From Aliivibrio_A kagoshimensis (GTDB lineage Bacteria > Pseudomonadota > Gammaproteobacteria > Enterobacterales > Vibrionaceae), in contig NZ_JAKJSQ010000015.1 in assembly GCF_050337105.1 (NCBI RefSeq), forward strand, positions 1 through 64,000: a stretch of 64,000 nt of DNA. The letters are read 5' to 3'. Shown one piece after another: positions 1 through 8,240 of this stretch. The notes beneath the pieces are model-generated. The model made no database searches and was not told where the DNA came from. It worked only from the letters and a program-made list of their open reading frames with translations. Position numbers and translations under genes: made by a program. Every line of letters begins with the position of its first letter. Position 1 is the stretch's first letter.

Positions 1-58
1 GAACAAAGATTAATGTAATAAAACCAGTCAAGATAGATTTACTATTAATATATTTCAT
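1..58 (-). CDS. N-terminal start of an unrecognised membrane or exported protein (cut by window edge)
   Basis: Only the first 19 codons are inside the window. An ATG at 56-58 (minus strand) is preceded by a near-perfect Shine-Dalgarno, TAAGGAG, six bases upstream. The visible peptide begins MKYINSKS and turns hydrophobic (ILTGFITLIFV), which fits a signal anchor or first membrane segment. It lies directly downstream of the YHS-domain gene on the same strand with a 25-base gap, so the two are probably co-transcribed. No function can be assigned from this fragment. Confidence 0.6.
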   Translation of the reverse strand, partial: MKYINSKSILTGFITLIFV

Positions 59-83
59 AATATCTCCTTACTATCCAGAGTGA

Positions 84-524
84 TTATTCGTTGACAATAA
101 TAGACCAATTCTTATCACCATCTGAAATGAACCCTGGAATATTCATCTCCCATTTTTGTTGAATATCTTTGTTGTAATTTAGATATAGTTTATTGTTAAC
201 GATGGTCCACACCTCTGGATCACCCGGTGCTTTATCGCTTTTTTCTGCTACTGCCCAAGCACAGTGACCACCGTATTGCGGGGCGTATTTTTCTGGGTTA
301 GCTTTAAAAGCATCTAAATGTTGTTGAGATGAAAAAAACCAATCTGCACTTTTGTATACCGTAGAAAACGTGGCATTACCCATTATTGGTTGGTCAGATT
401 CGAAATATGAGACGGCATCGTAGCCACCTAATGCCTTATTACTAAAAAAACTAGTATATATCTCATCGCTGGCATGACTTACACCACTGAATATCAATAT
501 AAATAATAAAATAATTCTGTTCAT
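84..524 (-). CDS. Secreted YHS-domain protein
   Basis: The product is 146 residues. The N-terminus MNRIILLFILIFSGVSHAS is a clear signal peptide, so the protein is probably periplasmic. The mature part carries the YHS-family pattern: 'GGYDAVSYF' near the start, a 'WFFSS..H...F..NPEKYAPQYGGHCAWAVA' core with one conserved cysteine, then 'GDPEVWTIVNNKLYLNYN'. YHS domains are thought to bind metal, but the ligand of this subfamily is not known to me. The start at 524 is chosen because it begins the signal peptide and has a GGATGGA stretch just upstream; an in-frame ATG ten codons earlier would add a polar leader. It is followed by a truncated membrane-type gene with a strong ribosome site. Confidence 0.8.
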   Translation of the reverse strand: MNRIILLFILIFSGVSHASDEIYTSFFSNKALGGYDAVSYFESDQPIMGNATFSTVYKSADWFFSSQQHLDAFKANPEKYAPQYGGHCAWAVAEKSDKAPGDPEVWTIVNNKLYLNYNKDIQQKWEMNIPGFISDGDKNWSIIVNE

Positions 525-616
525 TTTTTCCATCCATTCGTTTATTGAGTGCATTTAAATATTCTACAGTAAATAAGAACGGGGATTTAAGGTATTTATT
601 TCACCTTATAATCACA

Positions 617-1339
617 TTATTTAATAAAATCGCGATCTATTATCTGACACGGTTCCTGACACATTTTTTCCTGTTTATCTACGGGTATGGAATGATACTT
701 CATTGTGATTTTTCGATTGTTTACTTCAACACTTGTCATACTCACTGTCTGCGCATCATCTCTATGCATTAACACTGAAAGGTAGCCATAGTCACTATGT
801 TGGTGTAAATGGAAAGCCTGCAATTTTGTGCTATTTTCACTCTGATCGACGAGTGAGTGAAAGATAGCCTCTCGATACTCCGTTACCTCTTTAAGTGATA
901 CCCCTGACGAAACCATCGGTGATGTCGCCTTTATTGAATGTAAACCATGCCCATTCCATTGGTAACAAAGGACTGGATGGCTGGGTATTATTATTACCAC
1001 TGTAAAAGGAGCATAACGGTGAAGTGGCATCTCCTCAATTTCGCTTCGAATGTCATGCAGAGTACGACTTTCTGCTAACTGTTTCACTATTTGGCCACGG
1101 CTGATCAATTCACCATCTGGTGTTACTCCTTGATAATTATTGAGTAGGCCGATTGTCACTCCAAATTGATTAGTGGCAATCCAACTCCCTTTTCCTACTG
1201 GGTCAATAGGCATAAGGTAATGAATACCATTATTCGAAAATTTTTTAGGGGGCTGGGCAGGAGTTCGGGATTTGTGTTCATCTCGATTAAAGAACAGATG
1301 GTAACCTTGATCTTCCATGACCCATGACAAGGTACACAT
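617..1339 (-). CDS. NRDE/TANGO2 family protein
   Basis: The 240-residue product begins MCTLSW and has the family-defining Asn-Arg-Asp-Glu at residues 18-21 ('FFNRDEHKSRTP'). The family (DUF833, related to human TANGO2) has an N-terminal nucleophile-like fold with a cysteine right after the initiator Met, and that Cys2 is present here. Its biochemical role in bacteria is not settled. The ATG at 1337-1339 shares one base with the TAA stop of the upstream DinB-like gene (TAATG), which indicates translational coupling; an upstream in-frame TTG is a less likely start. The neighbouring DinB-fold protein suggests a common metabolic or detoxification role, which is inference. Confidence 0.82.
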   Translation of the reverse strand: MCTLSWVMEDQGYHLFFNRDEHKSRTPAQPPKKFSNNGIHYLMPIDPVGKGSWIATNQFGVTIGLLNNYQGVTPDGELISRGQIVKQLAESRTLHDIRSEIEEMPLHRYAPFTVVIIIPSHPVLCYQWNGHGLHSIKATSPMVSSGVSLKEVTEYREAIFHSLVDQSENSTKLQAFHLHQHSDYGYLSVLMHRDDAQTVSMTSVEVNNRKITMKYHSIPVDKQEKMCQEPCQIIDRDFIK

Positions 1340-1878
1340 TAACAACGCTCCCTTTGATACGTCGTTGTTGCTGGGGCGTAACCTAGATTTTTATCAACCT
1401 GTGCATCGCAACTTATTGCGGCTACTTTCATTAACGCCAAATGATGCGTGGTATGAGAAGCAACAAATACCAACTCCCTTTCCATGCTTGAGCGTAAAGT
1501 CGCACAACGTGTATCTTTAATGGAGACTTCTGTTTTTATCAAGGTTGTTGACGTGATTTGTTGTGCCGTCAGTGCCAATAGCCACTGTTTAATCTGTGTA
1601 AACTTGGCGATCGCTTGTTGACGATCACTCTCAACCACAGATCCTCTATGCCGCACGTCATAATCAATAAGACCGTTCTCTTTTGGTTCCATGATCGCTA
1701 TGTAGAGGTCAATATTATGTCTGGTATGCTCGCCAATGCTGCTCTCTAAATAAGGAAGTGCTCTATAAAGATATTGCTGTTCAGTTAATTGAGACAATAG
1801 CTCGATACTTTGATCGACCACTTCGATATTCGCCAATACGGAGAGTTTCTCCGTTGGTGCTTGTCTATATTTAGTCAT
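1339..1878 (-). CDS. DinB-fold putative metal-dependent protein
   Basis: The 179-residue protein has the pattern of the DinB/YfiT four-helix family: an 'IGEHTRH' motif (His51, His54) and a later 'SHTTHHLALM' motif (His142, His145, His146), the spacing expected for a histidine metal site. DinB-like proteins often act as thiol-dependent transferases with bacillithiol, mycothiol or glutathione, but no substrate can be read from this sequence. It is the first gene of a two-gene unit with the NRDE protein, joined by a one-base stop/start overlap. The start has the ATG directly in front of the conserved helix and no competing upstream ATG. Confidence 0.78.
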   Translation of the reverse strand: MTKYRQAPTEKLSVLANIEVVDQSIELLSQLTEQQYLYRALPYLESSIGEHTRHNIDLYIAIMEPKENGLIDYDVRHRGSVVESDRQQAIAKFTQIKQWLLALTAQQITSTTLIKTEVSIKDTRCATLRSSMERELVFVASHTTHHLALMKVAAISCDAQVDKNLGYAPATTTYQRERC

Positions 1879-1916
1879 CGTTTACCTATACACGCCTCTG
1901 GGTAAGTAAATACCGA

Positions 1917-3071
1917 TTAATCGGTCGTTGGGTACTTCTTAACGAGCTGACTCTCTTGTCGCCACGCTTTATATAGCTCACTAAAACTCGGTGTCGAATA
2001 CCCACGTTGGGTCTGTTGTTTACCAATCTGATATAACGTCTTATATTGAAATAGTAGGGTGTTAAAAATCTCTTTTAGTGGGGTTTTTCTGTCCCATATA
2101 TGAGCGGCTTCGCTACTGGCTCCGTTGATTTCAAGAATAGTAAAGGAGTGGCCATCCATCAAACTATCTATATCCTTAAACTTCACGTCTAAGCGGCCGT
2201 AATGAAACCCTGGAAGATCATCAAAAATAGTGTCTAACCGTGCGGTCAGCTTGGGAGATATGTATTGGTTCCCATCTCTGAAAATTGCCCCTCGACTATG
2301 ACTACCCGCAAAAGCCAATCGAAATTTACTGCCGCAACTGATCACATGGTCTAAGACCTCCTCATGCCTTGGCAGATAGAGATGATTAAGCTGTCCAGCA
2401 CGAGGGTCATTCATAATCAGTTCTTTTAATGTTGACTGCCCATCTCCAGTAACAAACGGAGAGTATTTCAGTGTGATTGAGATTATTTTCCCTTGTTTCT
2501 CTCCAGGGTAACGAACATAAAAAAGTCCCGCCTCTGCTTCATAAGGGGCTTTGGTCTGTAATAAATAACGTGCTTGGTTCGGGAAGCTTGAAATATAGCT
2601 TTCGAGTTGTTGCTCATTTTTGACCAATTTAACGCCAGCCCCCCGGCAACCTAAATCAGGCTTTGCCACTATTGGAAATGATATCTGCTCGTCACTCATG
2701 GCCATTAATGCATTATGAGTCTGCTGATTACTCGATTCACTGCTTTTCGTTAAGGTTACAAAGTCAGAGATCCACTGTTTAGCTTCAATGCCTGCTAATT
2801 CAAGAATGTCATTTTTTGACTCTCCCACCATGCCACTCAGTTTAATAGTAGGGTTAACAATTAACGGCAGTGCCATATTTTTATATTTGATGCCATACCA
2901 GATGCTTTGAACAATCACTGGCGTATAAAAAAACCAGGTCGGCCAAAATTCATAACGTGAGAGACTTTTTAATTCCTCAGACTCCATGGGTGGCATCCCT
3001 TGGTTCACTTCACTATCAGATTCAACAATGGTGAGTAGTGGTGAATTACTCTCTGAAAATAACACACTCAT
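1917..3071 (-). CDS. ATP-grasp family protein (D-Ala-D-Ala ligase-like fold)
   Basis: The 384-residue product shows ATP-grasp signatures: an ATP-binding lysine with glycine-rich loop ('KPDLGCRGAGVKLV', about residue 137) and a C-terminal metal-binding 'FTILEINGASSEA' (Glu/Asn). Such enzymes form an acyl phosphate from a carboxylate with ATP and join it to an amine, thiol or other nucleophile; the substrate is not evident. The N-terminal 110 residues contain an aromatic-rich stretch ('FWPTWFFYTPVIVQSIWYG') that may bring it to the membrane. Its ATG overlaps the stop of the upstream DedA gene by four bases (ATGA), so the two are translated together and may act in one envelope process. Confidence 0.72.
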   Translation of the reverse strand: MSVLFSESNSPLLTIVESDSEVNQGMPPMESEELKSLSRYEFWPTWFFYTPVIVQSIWYGIKYKNMALPLIVNPTIKLSGMVGESKNDILELAGIEAKQWISDFVTLTKSSESSNQQTHNALMAMSDEQISFPIVAKPDLGCRGAGVKLVKNEQQLESYISSFPNQARYLLQTKAPYEAEAGLFYVRYPGEKQGKIISITLKYSPFVTGDGQSTLKELIMNDPRAGQLNHLYLPRHEEVLDHVISCGSKFRLAFAGSHSRGAIFRDGNQYISPKLTARLDTIFDDLPGFHYGRLDVKFKDIDSLMDGHSFTILEINGASSEAAHIWDRKTPLKEIFNTLLFQYKTLYQIGKQQTQRGYSTPSFSELYKAWRQESQLVKKYPTTD

Positions 3072-3658
3072 TTTACCTCCTTGTTCCTTAAGCCAGCCTT
3101 AAAAAAGGTTCTGTTGCTGAGTATTAATAGAAGTAATGCGATTGGAATGACCGCCCATTTGTACGGGTTAGATTGAATCATTGTCTGTTGACCAAGTTGA
3201 TACACCAAGGTAAAAACCACTGCCGTCCATAAGGAGGTGGCGAGTACCACTGCGCTAATGTAATGAGTAAATTGAATGTTAAAATGACCACACAGAGCGT
3301 ATCCAACAGAACGAAGACCTGGTATGAATCGGATGATGAAGATATTACGGATGGTCTTTTGCTGCAGTCTATGTTTTATCTCTTTAAAAGCAGGTCTGGT
3401 TAATAAACGATAACGAAACCAACGCCAATGCCTTGAGAACCTGCCCAGTAGATAGAGTCCGATATCCCCAGTCGAGATACCAATCAGTATTGCAATGATT
3501 GCGAGTGAAAGTGAGAGGTCTTGATTAGAGGCTAACACAGCTGCTGTAATAATGGCCAGATCTTCGAGTAGATAGGACAATAGAATGATGGAAGCAACAA
3601 GCATGGCTCCTTGCTGCTCCGCTGTCATGTCGATAACCCATTGTGTTAAGTTGTCCAT
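3068..3658 (-). CDS. DedA/VTT-domain membrane protein
   Basis: The 196-residue integral membrane protein contains the DedA/SNARE-associated ('VTT') core: an acidic 'YLLEDLAIITAAVLA' near the N-terminus, a 'GISTGDIGLYLLGRF' segment and the re-entrant 'FIIRFIPGLRSVGYALCG' with the characteristic arginines. DedA proteins are lipid flippase or transporter-type proteins, several recycling undecaprenyl phosphate or phosphatidylethanolamine, but the branch cannot be told apart here. About four to five hydrophobic helices are visible. It precedes and overlaps the ATP-grasp gene (ATGA), and an Lrp-family gene lies upstream on the same strand after about 90 bases. Confidence 0.82.
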   Translation of the reverse strand: MDNLTQWVIDMTAEQQGAMLVASIILLSYLLEDLAIITAAVLASNQDLSLSLAIIAILIGISTGDIGLYLLGRFSRHWRWFRYRLLTRPAFKEIKHRLQQKTIRNIFIIRFIPGLRSVGYALCGHFNIQFTHYISAVVLATSLWTAVVFTLVYQLGQQTMIQSNPYKWAVIPIALLLLILSNRTFFKAGLRNKEVK

Positions 3659-3745
3659 CTTTATTCACTTTTGATAATTGAGTATTTAACAAGACCCTAT
3701 CAATCAGAATAAACTTTCAACATGAGTTAATTTATCCTCCTCTCG

Positions 3746-4243
3746 TTACTCATTACCGTGTTCATCATGTGTAATGGCACTGAATACCAGTGGGGTATCA
3801 CTCTTTATTGATCGTATGGCCAAGTTAGTATTGATATCTTTAACCATAGATAAAGTTTGCAGTTTACGCATCACTTGTTCGTAATGTTCAAGATCACTCG
3901 TCACCACTTCCAATAAGTAATCATTTGCCCCAGACACAATATGCGCATTCACTATCTCATGCATATCGATAATGGCATTTTCAAACTCATTGATAACCTC
4001 CTCCTGATGATTACTCAAACCGACATTAACGAAGATCGTGACCCCAAGTCCGACTTTTTTTCGGTCAATACAGGCACGGTAACCAGTAATCACACCTTGT
4101 TGCTCCAACTTCTTTAACCTGCGTGCACAAGGGGACGCTGATAATCCGACTTCATCCGAAATCTCGGCGGTGGTTAATCGTCCTTGAGTTTGTAAAATGT
4201 CTACTATCTTTACATCCAATCTATCCACGCTTCTTTCCACCAC
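3746..4243 (-). CDS. Lrp/AsnC family transcriptional regulator
   Basis: The 165-residue protein has an N-terminal winged helix-turn-helix ('LDVKIVDILQTQGRLTTAEI' then 'SDEVGLSASPCARRLKKLEQ', residues about 8-47) followed by a RAM ligand/oligomerisation domain (about 70-150). These regulators usually bind an amino acid and act as dimers to octamers. The gene is divergent from an EamA-type exporter with a 69-base gap holding inverted repeats, the classic arrangement in which such a regulator controls an amino acid exporter. Regulation of the exporter and of itself is inferred. It could also affect the DedA/ATP-grasp pair downstream on the same strand. Confidence 0.88.
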   Translation of the reverse strand: MVERSVDRLDVKIVDILQTQGRLTTAEISDEVGLSASPCARRLKKLEQQGVITGYRACIDRKKVGLGVTIFVNVGLSNHQEEVINEFENAIIDMHEIVNAHIVSGANDYLLEVVTSDLEHYEQVMRKLQTLSMVKDINTNLAIRSIKSDTPLVFSAITHDEHGNE

Positions 4244-4253
4244 TTTTTATCAT

Positions 4254-4295
4254 TTAAACGCTATTAATCAGCGATAATTATCTTTTAAGCGTTAA
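4254..4295. promoter_or_regulatory. Candidate Lrp-type operator between divergent genes
   Basis: The short AT-rich spacer has an outer inverted repeat, TTAAACGCT (4254-4262) with AGCGTTAA (4288-4295), and an inner CGCT...AGCG pair (4260-4274). Dyads with AT-rich centres in a divergent regulator/exporter spacer are typical Lrp/AsnC binding sites. The symmetry is seen directly; the regulator match is inference. Confidence 0.4.
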
Positions 4296-4312
4296 GAACG
4301 CCGAGATTCACC

Positions 4313-5281
4313 ATGACATATTACGGCATAATCTGTAAACACCTTGTTACTAAAAAGTTGACTTACATGTCTGCAGTTCCAACCTTAGCACTCAACACCG
4401 ACCGATTTAATTATGGCTACCCTGCAGTGTTCATAACACTGCTGGTTTGGTCAGGCTTTTTTCTCTCATTACGAGCCGGTGCAAATTCAGCAATGACCAT
4501 GGTAGATCTCTCAATTTTACGCTTTGTTCTACCTGCATTGTGTTTTTCGACTGTAGTCTATAAAAGCCGTAAAAAGATTCAAAAAGTCCCCATCAAGTAT
4601 CTGCTAGGAATTATTGCGGGTTCTGGGTTTCCTTTTTTCTATCTTGGAGCAACTGGGATGCAATACGCGTCTGTCTCATATGGCAGCCTGTTAATTCCGG
4701 GTACATTGCCACTGTTCGTCTCGGCCATTGCAGTCACACTGTTCAGTGAACCCTTCTCGACACATCGTAAAATTGGCTTGTTCTCTATCGGCGTAGGCAT
4801 CGCTATCATGATCTCCACCAGCTTGATTGATTTCGACTATTTGCAATTAAAAGGCGTCGTGTTGTTCCTATTTGGTAGCGCCATGTGGGCTATGTTTACC
4901 ATTTGCATGCGAATGTCAGGGCTCAATGCCATTGAAGGTGCCGGAATTACCGCGATCGGTTCTCTATTGTTACTCGGAGGGTATTGCGTAATTATGCCCT
5001 TTGAAATCAATATGTTTACTGTGTCTTCTTCAGAATTACTGATACAGTTTTTAATTCAAGGCGTGTGTGTTGGGCTCATTGCGGGATTTTGTTATGGGTT
5101 TGCTATTTCACGATTAGGAGCAGAAATGACGGCAGCTTTTGGCTCATTAACACCGGTTGTTGCCAGCCTACTGGCCATTCCTCTTTTTGCTGAGATGCTC
5201 ACCTCAACCACGGTAATAGGCATCATATTTATCTGTGGTGGTTCACTATTAGCCAGTCAGATATTCAAAAAGAGTCACTAA
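4313..5281 (+). CDS. EamA/DMT-family exporter
   Basis: The product (322 residues, or 304 from an internal ATG at 4367) has about ten hydrophobic helices in two EamA repeats, with an 'LLIPGTLPLFVS' first-repeat segment and a 'GSLTPVVASLLAIPLFAE' second-repeat segment. Drug/metabolite transporters of this type export amino acids, metabolites or drugs across the inner membrane. The divergent Lrp-type gene suggests an amino acid or derivative as substrate. The start is uncertain: ATG at 4313 has GAG nine bases upstream, while the ATG at 4367 fits the usual family N-terminus but lacks a good ribosome site. A bidirectional hairpin follows the stop. Confidence 0.85.
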   Translation: MTYYGIICKHLVTKKLTYMSAVPTLALNTDRFNYGYPAVFITLLVWSGFFLSLRAGANSAMTMVDLSILRFVLPALCFSTVVYKSRKKIQKVPIKYLLGIIAGSGFPFFYLGATGMQYASVSYGSLLIPGTLPLFVSAIAVTLFSEPFSTHRKIGLFSIGVGIAIMISTSLIDFDYLQLKGVVLFLFGSAMWAMFTICMRMSGLNAIEGAGITAIGSLLLLGGYCVIMPFEINMFTVSSSELLIQFLIQGVCVGLIAGFCYGFAISRLGAEMTAAFGSLTPVVASLLAIPLFAEMLTSTTVIGIIFICGGSLLASQIFKKSH

Positions 5282-5301
5282 CTTCGAGTGGAAGGTCAGT
5301 G

Positions 5302-5336
5302 AAAAATAACCGCAACAGAGTGCTGCGGTTATTTTC
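5302..5336. terminator. Bidirectional terminator between EamA gene and aroG
   Basis: A perfect 12-bp stem (5303-5314 AAAATAACCGCA with 5324-5335 TGCGGTTATTTT) encloses a nine-base loop. The A/T arms give a U-run in both directions, and the convergent genes end on either side. Confidence 0.85.
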
Positions 5337-5355
5337 AGATAGACGTAAAAAGCGT

Positions 5356-6408
5356 TTATACGTTACGACGAGCAGTTACAGAATCAGCAAGTTGTTTCAA
5401 CAGCTTTTCGGTATCATTCCATCCGATACAGGCATCAGTAACACTTTGACCGTAGGTTTCTGCTTTCCCATCAACGATATCTTGGCGACCCTCTATGAGG
5501 TGACTTTCAACCATAACCCCAAAAATTGAGTTATCGCCATTTGCCATCTGTGAACCAACATCTTCTGAAACGATCATCTGTCGTTCAAATTTCTTGCTAC
5601 TGTTTGCGTGTGAGAAGTCAATCATGATTTTCTGAGGTAACCCTGACGCCGCAAGTTGTTTATTAATGTCTGCTACATGTTCAGCACTGTAATTAGGTCC
5701 CTTTCCACCACGTAAAATGATGTGACAATCTGGGTTCCCTTTCGTCTCAACAATCGCTGAATGACCAAACTTTGTCACTGACAAGAAGTGATGTGGCGCT
5801 TCGGCTGAACGGATAGCATCAGTTGCAATTTTAATATTGCCATCTGTACCATTCTTAAAACCAACCGGGCAGGATAAGCCTGATGATAATTCGCGGTGAA
5901 CTTGTGATTCAGTGGTACGAGCCCCAATGGCGCCCCAACTAATTAAGTCAGCCATATATTGCGGCGTGATCATATCAAGGAATTCACTGGCGGTTGGCAT
6001 CCCCATATCAGTGAGATCCAATAGTAATTTTCGACCGAGACGCAAACCATCATTTAATTTAAAACTATCGTCCATGTAAGGGTCGTTAATTAACCCTTTC
6101 CAGCCCACAGTGGTACGTGGTTTTTCAAAGTAAACACGCATAACAATTTCTAAACGATCGCCAAGCTCATCGCGAAGAACTTTTAACTTTTTACCATATT
6201 CAAGTGCTGCATCTGGATCGTGAATAGAGCAAGGACCAACCACCACCAATAGGCGATCATCTTTGTCTTCAAGAATGTTGTGTATCGCTTTACGCGCAGC
6301 ATATACCGTTTGAGCAGCTTGTTCAGTTGCAGGAAAACGTTCTAAAATTGCAATTGGTGGTAAAAGCTCTTTAATCTTATTTATTCGTAAATCATCATTC
6401 TGGTGCAT
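5356..6408 (-). CDS. aroG: 3-deoxy-7-phosphoheptulonate (DAHP) synthase, AroG type
   Basis: This cytoplasmic enzyme condenses phosphoenolpyruvate and erythrose 4-phosphate, the first step of the shikimate pathway. The N-terminus MHQNDDLRINKIKELLPP and the blocks 'VVGPCSIHDP', 'KPRTTVGWKGLINDP', 'EFLDMITPQY', 'GARTTESQVHRELSSGLSCP' and 'IDFSHANSSK' match class I enterobacterial DAHP synthases, closest in memory to the phenylalanine-sensitive AroG. The ATG at 6408 gives 350 residues, the E. coli AroG length, with AGGGAAG upstream; ATG/alternate codons further upstream would add a nine-residue extension. The isozyme (Phe-, Tyr- or Trp-sensitive) is not proven. I found no convincing TyrR box upstream. 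Confidence 0.9.
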   Translation of the reverse strand: MHQNDDLRINKIKELLPPIAILERFPATEQAAQTVYAARKAIHNILEDKDDRLLVVVGPCSIHDPDAALEYGKKLKVLRDELGDRLEIVMRVYFEKPRTTVGWKGLINDPYMDDSFKLNDGLRLGRKLLLDLTDMGMPTASEFLDMITPQYMADLISWGAIGARTTESQVHRELSSGLSCPVGFKNGTDGNIKIATDAIRSAEAPHHFLSVTKFGHSAIVETKGNPDCHIILRGGKGPNYSAEHVADINKQLAASGLPQKIMIDFSHANSSKKFERQMIVSEDVGSQMANGDNSIFGVMVESHLIEGRQDIVDGKAETYGQSVTDACIGWNDTEKLLKQLADSVTARRNV

Positions 6409-6606
6409 GCTCACTTCCCTTGTATTCATCAACACTTCACTGGTATGTGCTTTTTTTAGTCTGACAATTAACTTATCGCCTTAGCATCATTAGTGCAACG
6501 TTTAAATACAAAAAAGAGTGTTAGTTAGATTTAGCACCTTCAATCGTCATTTTTGTACATTTTTCCCTCACTTTACGTTTTCAATTGTATTTGTTCCCAT
6601 TTATAC

Positions 6607-6634
6607 TTTGTAATTAACCTGTTAACTTTATAAT
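6607..6634 (+). promoter_or_regulatory. Candidate sigma-70 promoter for the amino acid ABC operon
   Basis: A consensus -10 hexamer TATAAT (6629-6634) lies 16 bases after TTTGTA (6607-6612) and about 33 bases before the GTG start of the ATPase gene. The -35 is weak. Call based on pattern only. Confidence 0.4.
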
Positions 6635-6666
6635 ATCAATTAAGATCTCGTTTATAGGAACGTCAT

Positions 6667-7422
6667 GTGCTTGAATTGAATCAACTATCATCTAAAGAGC
6701 TACCCGTTATCAAGTTCAGTGCTCTCAATAAGTGGTTTGGTGACTTTCAAGCGCTTAAAGAGATCGACCTAACTGTGCATCAAGGGGAAAAGTTGGTGAT
6801 TTGTGGCCCATCGGGCTCAGGAAAATCGACACTAATTAGGTGTATTAATGGCCTTGAGCAGTTTGATTCTGGTCATTTAAGCCTCTTTCAATCTAATGAA
6901 ATTACCTCTATTCATAAAAGCGGCCGCATTGGCATGGTTTTCCAACACTTTAATCTATTTCCTCATATGTCTGTTCTTGAGAATTTAACTCTTGCTCCGA
7001 TTCGAACCCTTAAACTGTCCCCTACACAAGCTAAGCGACGTGCCTTAACCATTTTAAAGCGCGTCGATATTTCTGAACAGGTTGATAAATTCCCGAGTCA
7101 GTTATCCGGTGGCCAGCAACAACGAGTGGCTATAGCACGATCACTCTGTATGAAACCTGAAATACTATTATTTGATGAACCAACTTCAGCATTGGATCCA
7201 GAAATGATCAGTGAAGTACTTGATGTAATGTGCGATTTAGCTGATGAGGGAATGACCATGGTGTGTGTAACTCATGAGATGGGTTTTGCTAAGAAAGTCG
7301 CAGACCGTGTTATTTTTATGGACCAAGGGGAGATTATTGAAAGTGCGCCACCTCAACAACTGTTTGACAGCCCCCAGCACCATCGTACGCAGCAGTTCTT
7401 AAATCAAATATTAAGTTACTGA
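6667..7422 (+). CDS. Polar amino acid ABC importer, ATP-binding subunit
   Basis: The 251-residue ATPase has Walker A 'GPSGSGKST', Q-loop 'VFQHFNLFPHMSV', signature 'LSGGQQQRVAIARSL', Walker B 'ILLFDEPTSALDP' and the H-loop 'CVTHEMGFA', the pattern of GlnQ/HisP/AapP-type polar amino acid importers. The start is GTG at 6667, six bases after AGGAA; an overlapping ATG at 6665 is in another frame and hits a stop after four codons. It is the first of four genes: ATPase, permease, binding protein, permease. Spacing to the next gene is ten bases. Substrate unknown, but the set resembles glutamate/glutamine/general amino acid importers. Confidence 0.9.
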   Translation: MLELNQLSSKELPVIKFSALNKWFGDFQALKEIDLTVHQGEKLVICGPSGSGKSTLIRCINGLEQFDSGHLSLFQSNEITSIHKSGRIGMVFQHFNLFPHMSVLENLTLAPIRTLKLSPTQAKRRALTILKRVDISEQVDKFPSQLSGGQQQRVAIARSLCMKPEILLFDEPTSALDPEMISEVLDVMCDLADEGMTMVCVTHEMGFAKKVADRVIFMDQGEIIESAPPQQLFDSPQHHRTQQFLNQILSY

Positions 7423-7432
7423 TAGGCTTGGT

Positions 7433-8227
7433 ATGATCAAATTAATCAAACCTGCGTTCTATGCGATATTACAAATTATCGTTTTATTGTTTGCTATTTT
7501 GTGGGTATTAAATAACGGTGCTCAGGTTATGGGTTATACATGGCAGTGGCATCGTGTTCCAGATTTCATTGCTTTTTACGAAGATGGAGAGTGGTGGTCA
7601 GCGGAATTACTGACGGGCTTGTCGGTTACCATCAAAATTTCTTTTCTAAGTTTAGTAGCTACGCTATTGATAGGGTTATTGACCGCTCTTGCTCGCCTCT
7701 CTTCGTCCATTGTTGCTCGAGTTGTCGCCCGTATCTACGTAGAGGTCATACGTAATACCCCATTGTTAGTTCAAATCTATATTCTCTATTTCGTTTTAGG
7801 GCCAGTGATAGGGTTAGACCGATTTAGCACAGCAGTATTAGCGTTGGCGTTATTTCAAGGAGCCTATACGGCTGAGATTATACGTTCTGGTTTAAATTCA
7901 ATACCAAAGGGACAATTTGAAGCGTGCCGTACATTGGGGTTATCGTCATTTTCATCCTACTATTATGTGATACTGCCTCAAGTACTCCAACGTACCTTGC
8001 CTCCATTAACCAATGAGGTTGTGTCACTAATAAAGAACTCTTCAATTGTGAGTGTGATGGCCATTTTTGATTTAACTACCGAAGGACGAAATATCATAGC
8101 GGATACGGCAATGCCATTTGAAATTTGGTTTACTGTGGCATTAATCTACCTCTGCTTAACAGTGACACTCTCATTTTTTGCTGCACAACTGGAAACTAAA
8201 CTCGGCGCTCAATGGCGCTCATTATAG
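7433..8227 (+). CDS. Polar amino acid ABC importer, permease 1
   Basis: The 264-residue inner-membrane protein belongs to the HisM/GlnP family: 'ELLTGLSVTIKISFLSLVAT' opens the transporter domain, 'YVEVIRNTPLLVQIYILYF' is the conserved segment after the first helices, and the cytoplasmic EAA loop 'SIPKGQFEACRTLGLSSF' contacts the ATPase. An extra N-terminal helix precedes the domain, as in AapQ-type subunits. It pairs with the second permease at 9061 to form a probable heterodimeric channel. The ATG follows the ATPase stop by ten bases. Confidence 0.9.
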   Translation: MIKLIKPAFYAILQIIVLLFAILWVLNNGAQVMGYTWQWHRVPDFIAFYEDGEWWSAELLTGLSVTIKISFLSLVATLLIGLLTALARLSSSIVARVVARIYVEVIRNTPLLVQIYILYFVLGPVIGLDRFSTAVLALALFQGAYTAEIIRSGLNSIPKGQFEACRTLGLSSFSSYYYVILPQVLQRTLPPLTNEVVSLIKNSSIVSVMAIFDLTTEGRNIIADTAMPFEIWFTVALIYLCLTVTLSFFAAQLETKLGAQWRSL

Positions 8228-8240
8228 GGAGATATCAATT

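Noticed and set aside
545..772. A 75-residue plus-strand frame opposite the NRDE gene
   Set aside because: Low-complexity translation with no start signal; it lies mostly over the well-supported NRDE gene.
6409..6664. A TyrR box for aroG
   Set aside because: Only partial half-sites (TGTACA, TTTACG) with the wrong spacing were seen.
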